From Sphacelaria rigidula (Eukaryota > Phaeophyceae > Sphacelariales), in contig CAXNAA020000460.1 in NCBI GenBank assembly GCA_964200075.2, positions 1 through 21,131 of the forward strand: a DNA stretch of 21,131 nucleotides, in the 5' to 3' direction. The notes beneath the pieces are model-generated. The model was not told the origin of the DNA, made no database searches, and worked only from the letters and a program-made list of their open reading frames with translations. Both the position numbers and the translations under genes were made by a program. Below are positions 1 to 9,500 of this stretch, piece by piece (within the stretch, counting starts at the first letter, position 1; each line of letters opens with the position of its first letter).

Positions 1-439
1 TGTGGTTTGACATACCGGGAAGCGGGGTACGGAGAAAGGACGCGGGGACTGGGCTACACGCTTCGGAAAGGCGCCGTATCAGCGCAATTGGCGAGGTGCC
101 ATGGTGACGTTTGATACTCGTGCACGCTTTACAATCAGGGCATGGCGATCCAACCACACGGTGACCAACCACCTCTGTAAAAGTGCGCACCTCATGCATT
201 CGCCCTCAAGTGAAAGATCCGTGGAATACATCACTCAACCTTCACGCGCGCGTTGGTAATAAAGCAACACCCGGAGACTGAATACACACAAACGGGCGCA
301 CTGCGCGAGCCTTGGCGTCTACCTAAACACAGAAACTACAAAGCTGTGCAGCGAAACCAACAATATTTTTTCTTCCTACGAACCGAAAGGTGATCTCGAA
401 TGTCTCCACCAGCATATGATCGATTATTCCCCGTCTCAC
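1..439 (-). other. Start of AKR intron 4 (runs off the window)
   Basis: The donor GTGAGA is at 434-439. The next expected exon (DLYQ-x-H-W) was not found on the minus strand here. A short peptide with VSN and RQLR (about 82-117) faintly recalls a later family segment but ends in TGA, so it is not annotated. Confidence 0.55.
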
Positions 440-580
440 ATCAGCCTCAAGCCGCTGGAGTGTTTCGTCGCACGCCTTGACGATGGATTGACTGCCTATT
501 CGGTAGGGGTAGGGGGCGAACTTGGTGGCCACGCGTAGATCTTCTCGAACACTGGTCGGTCCAGGGTACTCTCGAACAAA
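440..580 (-). CDS. AKR exon 4: FVREYPG to LQRLEAD with catalytic Lys
   Basis: 141 nt, 47 codons, phase 0 at both ends. The acceptor is CACAG preceded by TTTTGTTACCCTT on the minus strand; the donor GTGAGA follows GAT at 439. It encodes FVREYPGPTSVRE, then VATKFAPYPYRIGSQS with the catalytic Lys (residue 180), then the helix VKACDETLQRLEAD. The open frame runs on to 323 without family similarity and is read as intron. Confidence 0.9.
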
Positions 581-3500
581 CTGTGAAGGGTAACAAAATC
601 GGAGTAATGTCAGTCTGGTGCCAGCTGGTCAGCAGTGGAGATACCACCACCAGAATCTGTAATGCCGATATACCGTTCACCAACGATCGAAGTGCAAAGA
701 GCATCGTGTTCCCCAACAATGTGCATCAGCGCATTCACCTATCGGTAGAATGATGACCTGTGTCGAGGCTCATGCTTATTTCCAGGATAATCACGCATAC
801 CGCGGAAGTCAAGTCCCTCGAGCTGAGTGCGTGTTACAGAACATTGAGGTGCTCAGTTTTATCTCTGGCTGGCAAGCTACTGCTGTGTCCGAAGGGCAGC
901 GACTTTCCGCACATGCAGCAAGTCTTAGTCTGGTCCGTGTAATTTGGGCTTGATCTTTACTTGCTTTCGCTGTCCCGAATGACGCACAAGACTTGGGTCA
1001 AAATCGATATCTTTCCCCCGAATCATTCGCAGGAGTCGAATCAGGCGTCTCCTCATTCTTTCAAGGTGACTCGCAGCCCTTGTATATCGTATGGCATTGA
1101 GCATAGCCCCCGTTGCTAGGTACATGCAGAGGCCAGAGATCCACATCCGCGCACGAGCGTGAAGCTATCCAAGAAGTCTCGACTGTCAACCCTTGACTCA
1201 TTCGTACTCGAGTAATGAGAGCAGTTCATCATGAGCGACAGTTGATCGATTGATCGATTGCCGCACATCAACTAATCTCCGTCTATATTGTGGTCATCGT
1301 CCACAAGATTGGCGAACCCAAGGCAAACAAAGCAAAAAAACTCTCTGATTAATAGTGAAATTAAAACGATAGGACAAGCAGAGTACGCTGGAAAGAAAAA
1401 ACAAAAACAGAGCAACGGTAAGAGGAGACTCGAAAAATGGCCGGCCTCTGCAACATGGCTTGAGGTGAAAACAGTCTTGCGCAAAAAGCACATGTGCCCG
1501 TCACATCCGAACGGGAAAAAAAGGCGTGGAAACAGATTGAGGCTCCGCTATCGTGCACCAAGAAAAGCATCAAAGCACACAGCGCACTCCACACAGTCGG
1601 TACAGTAGTAGACACCGCACAATATAAACAGGCACCAAAAAACATCAGAGTCGCAAAGACTGCGTGCGGCAACGTACTGCAGTGTAATGTCCATATCACA
1701 AAATATAAACCTGCGTGCAGTTCAAGTATAACGTAATGCGCAGCTGGGCTGCAGTACTGCATAGACCTATAAAAGTAGTCCACACGAGTGGCCGGTACAA
1801 CAGTGCACGCTACACAGTACAAAGCTGAAGAGGCCCATGATAACATCACAGGTACACTACTTGTACAGTCGGAATGGTTCGCGGGACGCGAGTGATCACA
1901 AGTCATGGATCCTTGGATATGTACATCTCTCGATGTCCACTGCTTGCATCCCCTCGGCGACGAAGGCCACCTTCCAAAATGAAGCTAGTTGGACAAACTA
2001 TTTTTCTTGCGGTGATCGCGAACGACTGTCGGGCAGCGATAACAAATCGATCGGATTCAGGGGGTTACTGTCGGAGAACAAAGTTTTCATTACCATGTGA
2101 TGCGGCTCACCTTGCCCAAGAGCCTTTCAGCTTGACCTACGATCTTGCCCGTGCTTCAGGGGGAGAGAGGGGTGATACATGAATCGCGCGAAGCCAGAAG
2201 AGGGTAACGAATAGGCAAAAGATGAAAAGTTTGTTTCCTCTCCGTTTTGGTGAGCCACAGAGCGCATGTAAGCAGCAAAACATACCCGTTTCCCGCCCTT
2301 GGTTAGGGTAACAGATTGTACAGCCGCTAGTTTCCCAAAACGTGGCCATCAGTCTCTAGAACTACTGAAGGTCCCACTTTTTTCGCGGGTTGTAATCACC
2401 TGGGTTCGCCGTCGAACCTTCCCACGATTTTTCTTTCAACCATTTGGTGGGATCTTAATCATGCGCCGACGCCGAGTTGCCGCTGCGCAAGGCCCAACTA
2501 CGTGATCGGGGAAACCCTTGGGATTATTAGAGCGAATGCGGTCATCAGACGGTCGTAAATATACATGATGCGAACACCATATGCATAGAGCACCCCATGC
2601 TATACTCGGGCATCGCTTTTTACGCTAGCATTCTATAGACATTTGCTTTGCCACTTGTACGCCGACCACATCGCTTTGTTGTAGGGTGAGAACGTGGGCA
2701 AGTACAGAGAACCATAAACGACGACACGGCAGACGGTATACTTGAACTGGTGAGGTGTCACTTACCCGTAGCTGTCCGCCGTATCGAACCAGTTGATCCC
2801 CTCGCTTACACACAAATTAAACGCTTCTTGCAGCTCCCCGTCCATGTCGTCGCTGTACCCCCACACCAGTTTGTTCCCCCACGCCCACGTGCCAACACCT
2901 GCAACGGTTAAATTATTACCGAGCGTTCGCAGCTACTACTTGAAGCACTCTCGGGGGTTCACACGTTAGCTCCTTCGTGTCACAAAACGTAGGTTTATAA
3001 GACTACAGAAAATGACCCGACGGTGGATGTACTCGACAATCAATCTGTCTCGCGGCGCCAATGGTGAACGGCACGCATTTACTGGGGGGAAACGCAGATT
3101 CGACCCGATGTGACCGTGTTGATACGTGCTTCGTATTCTTCGTATTCCTGTTTCTAGCGCATTGAACATCGAGCCAAACATCACTGTACTGCACAGCAAT
3201 GCACGGACCCGGCCTGCGATTAAGAAAACGTGGGTATAGGAAGCTATTAAAGAACGTGGACATGAGAAGGTACGATCTACTTCTTTGGAAAAATTGAACT
3301 TTTATGTGAGTATCGAGCTCGAAATCTTACAGGCCGCGTCTTATCATCCGAGAAAAAAGTATCTCGAAATTTCGCCTTTCGATCCTCCCTCGTCGTTTTT
3401 CGTCCGAGAGCCGGGCCAGGTAGATTCCGACACCTCGGAATGGCTTCCTCGATTTTTCGAGAGAGGTCTGGCGGACCAGTGCGTTTCAAGGCGTCTGCAA

Positions 3501-6500
3501 TTTACTTTTTGGCAAAACTAGATACGAGTATTCATTGAACTAGCGGTATCAGTTATGAGAAAATAATTCGGTATGTTTCCATGCATTTGTCGTTTGTCGG
3601 TGACGTGGTCAATCCCTAATCCATGTCGACGTCACACTACGCGCACTACGAAACGTGAACGTGTGCTGGAATTCATTCGGATAGTAGAGTCAACTCGAGG
3701 CGATGAAAACAGCCTAGCCCTCTTCCCGGGCAAAAGAGTCGCAGAATAGCCAAAAAAGCACATTTCCAAGAGTTTTTTTGTACTATGGGAAGTGGACGCA
3801 CAAGATGAGGAATGGCCAAATGAGAAACAGTCGAATCGTGGCTGTGAGCTTATAAGAAACGTGGTATTGCTATACGCCTAGCCGGTCGCCCCGGTGGCTC
3901 AGCTGGTAACCTCGAAACCTACTGACGGTTGGGTCGTGGGTTAGAATTTCGGAGCGATCTGGGATCTTTTCTCACACAGCACCCAACAGTGGAGAGCGAC
4001 CATGTCGTGGGTACACAAAATTCGACTTCACGTCGACGGGGGAAAGGAACTGCTCAACCCCTCTCACGATAAAAAATGAAGGCAAGCACCGCAGAAGGAA
4101 GGTGGGGTAATATAAAAAACAAATAGAAAATAAAAAGCTCCTGTGTTGACCTTCCTCCTGTGTGACCCCGGCTGGTGCGCCCACATATACCGAGAGGTGT
4201 AGACCGGCGTCCAGAATAGATGGGACGACACGCCAGGCATAAAGGAAAGTGGCTGCATGCTTGTAGCGGGCAGCCAACAGTTACTGTCACTCACCACCGA
4301 AGGCAGACATACCTATCTGTTTGCCGAAATCGCTGCGGATCAGAAAAATATTGTTCAAAATATATCGAATGCGCCCCGTGTGGACAGGGCGATGGGATGG
4401 GCGAGATTGTGCTGTGCCCCGCTTGACTCAAGGGGTGAGTAGGGCGGCTATGTTGCATTCAAAGACAGCGTTCACACCAATTTCATGCTGTCAAGACCTT
4501 GTGCTTCTCTCCAACTGCGATTCGGGTAGGGTACGTACCCTGGGGGACCCTAAATTTAATGGGTAAATGAAGTACTCAGTACCCGAAGGAACGCATGGGT
4601 ATCGACTGCCAGAAATGCGGCGTCTTTCAGGGTACCCGGGGTACGACCTAAGTAAAACACCCAGTATTCTAGAGAACTCAATGTCTTTGCTGTCGGTAAT
4701 ACTGGGATCGTAGGGTATCTCGGGAACTCGCCCCCCGAAATACCCGGTGGGGTACCCGGAGTACTGAGTACGTTATCAAGTACTTCAGATTCCCAGGGTA
4801 CCGATCGTCAGAGATACTCAGTATTCGTACCTCGGGTATCCACCCCCGAGGTACCTAGTGTTGTACCATTGAAGGAGCTGGGCTAGAATATAAAAAGATT
4901 TCACTATAAGCGGTCAAGGTGGCGGTCTCAAACTGAGAGGGGTTTGGGTGCGGGGCAGGAGGCTCCAACTCATCCTGTAGTAGTTTTCCCGAAGATGATG
5001 GTGATGTCCAACAATGGCATGCAGTAAGGGCTTCGGGGTTGTTGTTAAGAAAACCAGAAGTAGCACCGATGGATTTTGGGGAGACGCCGTTCGGCGGGTG
5101 AGCCAGTGTTCGATCTGGTCACCGAGGAGAAGGGGCGGCAGCCACGCGCGCGGGCACATCAGGCACTGAAGCCCCTGGTACTGGTTTGGAGTTTTTCGGG
5201 CGTAGCATGAGGAAGGAACGTGATCTTGGTGGGAATGGAAAGTCAGATAGGGAGGGGCGGTCAGAACGTGTGGAAAGTTCCGGCGAAGGTTACGGCGTAT
5301 ACACAGAAGTGTGGTGGCCGGCATCGCCTGCATCGTCCGCTTCGTCCGCATCGTCATCCACTCATGATTCGTCAGAAGCGCCATCGGTCGGCAGCGCGGA
5401 CGCCGCGAAGCGACCAGATCCAATTGAGCCGACGCTTGGCCGGACGACACAGCAAACAAGACTTCTACAGCGGCAGCATCAGAAACAGCGTAACCCCGAT
5501 CTTCGGCAGCAAGGTGACCATAGTGCGTTGTGGACCTCTACGAGAGATTTGTGGGCCACGGAGCGGATACTGGCTCATCACTGACACGAGACGACCCCCC
5601 AAAATCAGGGGAGTGAGTCGGAGTTGATTCCGTATATATCTCTTGACGAGATTTAAGCAGTTCCGCAAACTATGAAGGACGTGCATAATTCTTGGTTGAA
5701 GAAAGTGTGGATGGATGCCATGAGCAAGTAGGTTGCGGGATTGCAACCTTACAACACTTAGGCAGTTGTCATCTCACCGCCGGTAGGGAAGAACGTGGTT
5801 GATTCGAAGTGAGTTTTTCAGTGCAAGACTGACGAGCACGGTTACGTTATCAAGGCAGAGGCTCGGCTGGTGTTCAGAGGGGACAATCAAGAGATGGGCG
5901 ATATTGCGACGCTATCACCGATAGCCCCCCCCAACATGACAGAGTGGCTGCGACGGTAGCTTGCGCTGAGGAAAAGACGAATTTCACGACGTATTTCACT
6001 TCGACGTTGAGCAGGCTTTCGTCCAGCCTGATCTGAAGGATGAGGTGTACATGCGATTACCGACAGGCCTTGGTGAGCGGTCTGGTACTATCGTGCAGTT
6101 AAGGAAAGCCTTGTACGTTACGGCAAGCGGCTGAAAAACGATTCGGAAAGCTGGGGAAAACCCTACGAGGTGTAGGTTTCGCTACTAAAGAGACGGAGGT
6201 CGGTGAATTTGCGTCAGCAGCGGGCGCGGTATTAGATGATTGCCCAGAGGTGAACGATGGGGGGAAGGAGGTCCGGATAACCGACAGCGCAGCCACATGT
6301 CACATGACCCCATCAAACGATCGCATCTACGAGTACGAGACTTGCACAATTTAATTTGGTACTATATCGAAAAGTTGACAAGAAGCCATCTCAGGCTATG
6401 GTAACTCGCTGGTGTCGGCCGTATGTGCGATGGTCAACTTACTTTCAGTATCAGTAGGATTGCGCGTATATTCGGTCTAGATGTGAATTTATTTCCCTGA

Positions 6501-9500
6501 AGAGTGTGGTGACCGAGCGCGGTTTCCTAGTTAGCCTGGACAGGGAGGGAGCTGATATCACTTTGCCCAGTGGTAAGGAGGTGGTTTTCAGGAAGCCTGG
6601 GAAATTATGATCTAGTCGTGACACGTGGCTCGCGATCATTTATTTAATCGATTGTTGCTCAAGCTAATATTGCCCAAGAATACGCCAGGACGTGAGCTTC
6701 CCACACTCGCACCCGACAGTTCTGCACGACCTGTACGAAATATTTGTCCTTACCCGGGGCACAGATAAACTCTTTTAGGTATACTCGATTGCGGGAAAGG
6801 GCTTCTATTGATTTGTTCTTTTTTAATTCGATTGTCGCACTTGAGCTGAACCCCCAGGGATTCAGCTGTTCCGAATTGATAGACCATATTTCAGTCGACT
6901 AGGCTCTATTTGTCAATTTTTTGTTATGCTTGGTATTCGATGGGTTATACTCGTACTCATTTTTTGTTTTTCTCAGACTCTGACCCTCACGTACACACAA
7001 CCGCTTTCGGACTAGCCATCAAAACACATAACAAGTAAGTAGCCTGTTCGCCAATAATACAAGAACATCTACGCCATCTCCGGGACTGCTTCTCAGAGTT
7101 TACTCAGGTCTTGGGCCGAAACAAGCCTTTTAAAGTCTAGCGATCTATGTTGGGGATCTTATGTGGTGCAGCAATGCGCTGTAGGGGCTTACTGCTGGTT
7201 GATGGATCGCGGATATGCGGATCTGATCGGTGGACTCTGTGGGTGTTTCGTCGCCGCAAGGTTTGGGGTTGGTTTTTACTCCGGTGGACAGATGTTATGG
7301 TCCTGTTCTCCTGCACTATGAATAGCTGAGGGTTAATACATGAATGGCGAAAGGTGCTGAAGTCTATGTGCCCATGATGGGAGGGGTCCACATAGCTGTT
7401 CGATCTTGAGTGGCAGAGGTCTATAATAAACGTTTATTAGGTCCACTAGCTATATGGCGGCAGGTCCGCCGTAAAGCAGCAGATACATCAAGACAGGAGG
7501 TGGCCTGCAGGCCTGATCAGTTTGCAGCAAACAAGACCAGCTCAAGGCGTGTCCACGTCGAGAGGGGCCAGAGAAGCAGAGCCAAGGAGGTTCTGAGGCA
7601 GTGCTAGGGCAGGCTGTGGGATCTCTCGTGCGTCGGGCGCGGGGGGGGGGGTGGATTGGCAGCTGGCGAGCCTTTAAGCGTTCCATAAAATCGGCGCAAT
7701 TACTGCCTCGTGGAGGCAGCGAGGGTTGGCTGGTCGAAGCTTGGCCAGGTACGGTCAAGAGGAGGAGTCCAAAGACTTCAAGACGTGGTGAGAATCGCGT
7801 GAGGAAGAGGCGTTGTGGTCGTCGTTGTTTGGCGGCACAGCGCGTCTTGGTCTAAGGGAAGAGTTGTTGTTCCTGTGATTGGGAGGCAACCTCGATTCTT
7901 TTCGAAAACGCTGTGTGGACTGCTGTATTACTGACCATGATGTACGAAGTGCAGCGATATGTCGCAGTGGATGGCTACGATTTCCGTGCGCCTCAACACT
8001 ATGTTGCTATCGATGGTCGCGCTGTCGGTGCAAGACTTCTGGGTATACCATACTACGGTCGCACGTTCTCGGGTGAAATATCTGCCCAGTTTTTGCGGCA
8101 GTATGAGGACCACATTCACGAGGTGCGCGCAGCGAATGCGCGTCAGGAATGCTAGAGCGCTTTTGAGGAGCCAGCGATTCCTGACCTCATGCCTAAGCAT
8201 ATTGAGCACTGTTTATGTGACACGTTCTTGAATCATGTTCATGATGTTGGGCACGAGGAATTGCCCGTTGCGTTGCGCAAGCATGCGTCTTATGCATTGT
8301 CGAGTGTGGTGCGCGATAATGTGAAGGTCGAAATGATCACACAGCATGTGTCTGTCGGAGGTGAGAAGCACGATAGTGCGCCCGTGGATAGTGCAGCAGT
8401 TCGCGCACCCGCGCGTTTGAGGCAACGATGCGGGGCAGCTGCCTGTACTGTTAGGGCAGCGAAGATGACACAGCATGTGCCTGTCCGAGCGGACAGGCAC
8501 GACAGTTCGCCCACTGAGAGTGCAGTAGTTGGAGCTCACCCGCGTCTGAAGCAACATTGCGGGGCAGTTGTCTGGACTTTGACGGGCAAAAACACGACGC
8601 AGCATACGCCCGTGCGAGAGGGCAAGCACGACGGTGCGGCTGCTGAGAGTGCAGTAGTTGGAGCTCGCCCGCGGCTGAAGCAACAACGCTGCGCCACTTT
8701 GAAGGGCGCGAAGGTGACGCAGCATATGTCTGTGCGATGGGACACACAGGGCAGCACGAACTGTGAGAGTACAGCAGTCGGTACTGATCTGGCAGCCACT
8801 GGTACTGCTGTTGAAATGGGCGAACAAGTCATACAGCGCTCGTCAGTCCGAGGGGACAGGCACGAGAGCGTAAGAGGCAGTACAGCTGCCGCTGTTGCCG
8901 TCAAGTAGCGAGCCGGGCAGGAGGTGGAGGCTGAAGTGACATTGGGCAATCCTGCTGCTGCTACTGTCGGTGATATTAAAAGGGAGGGGCCTACATGGGC
9001 CGATGAGCAAGTGCTGAAAGGCGAAGGTCCCTGTCGCTTGTTGCCGCCGGACCAGCACGTAGCTGGAGGCGCTCCTTGTATGCTCGCTCGAAGCTGCAGG
9101 GTGGTTTGATTCGCGCAATGCTAATGAGCAGAGCGAGCTTGGGGCTCGCCATGCTCATGGCGAATCTATCTGCGCCCGTGATATGGCGGGAGATCGTTTA
9201 GATGATTCGCAGGGGTGTCTGCTTGAAGGAGAGGTGGATGCCGGGTTGCCGGAATCGCCGCCGGAGCAGCACGTAGCTGTGGACACGCCTTGCATGATCG
9301 AAGCAGCAGGGGCGTGTGACCCGCGAGGAGCGGGTAGGCAGAACGAGCTTCAGACTTGTGATGCTATTAGCGATCATAATTCCTACGGCGACGTTGAGCG
9401 TTGCGTGGTGTTTGGGTGGTCGTATGCGCTGCTGTTTGCATGGACAGGTTTGGCGTGTTCGGTGGCGTTGATGGAGATGTCTCTGCCGCTGTACGGTCAG

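Noticed and set aside
60-240. Minus-strand peptide with VSN and RQLR resembling a later aldo/keto reductase exon
   Set aside because: It is followed directly by TGA, the expected DLYQ-x-H-W exon before it is absent, and the match is only a few residues.
3884-3960. Possible functional tRNA gene (also at 19473-19550)
   Set aside because: The A- and B-boxes fit, but no proper anticodon arm or clean T-stem can be drawn, and both heads continue into the same 260-bp body, which marks them as SINE heads.
4520-4870. Telomere-like or viral origin sequence
   Set aside because: The GGGTA words are not in regular tandem order and are mixed with their complements; the pattern fits a foldback block better.
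4914-5459. 181-codon minus-strand open frame
   Set aside because: It lies antisense to the Ser/Ala-rich Copia linker and has no recognisable domain; a shadow of the plus-strand composition.
8213-8827. 204-codon minus-strand open frame
   Set aside because: Shadow of the tandem-repeat ORF; the plus frame keeps conserved residues and is continued on both sides, the minus frame is not.
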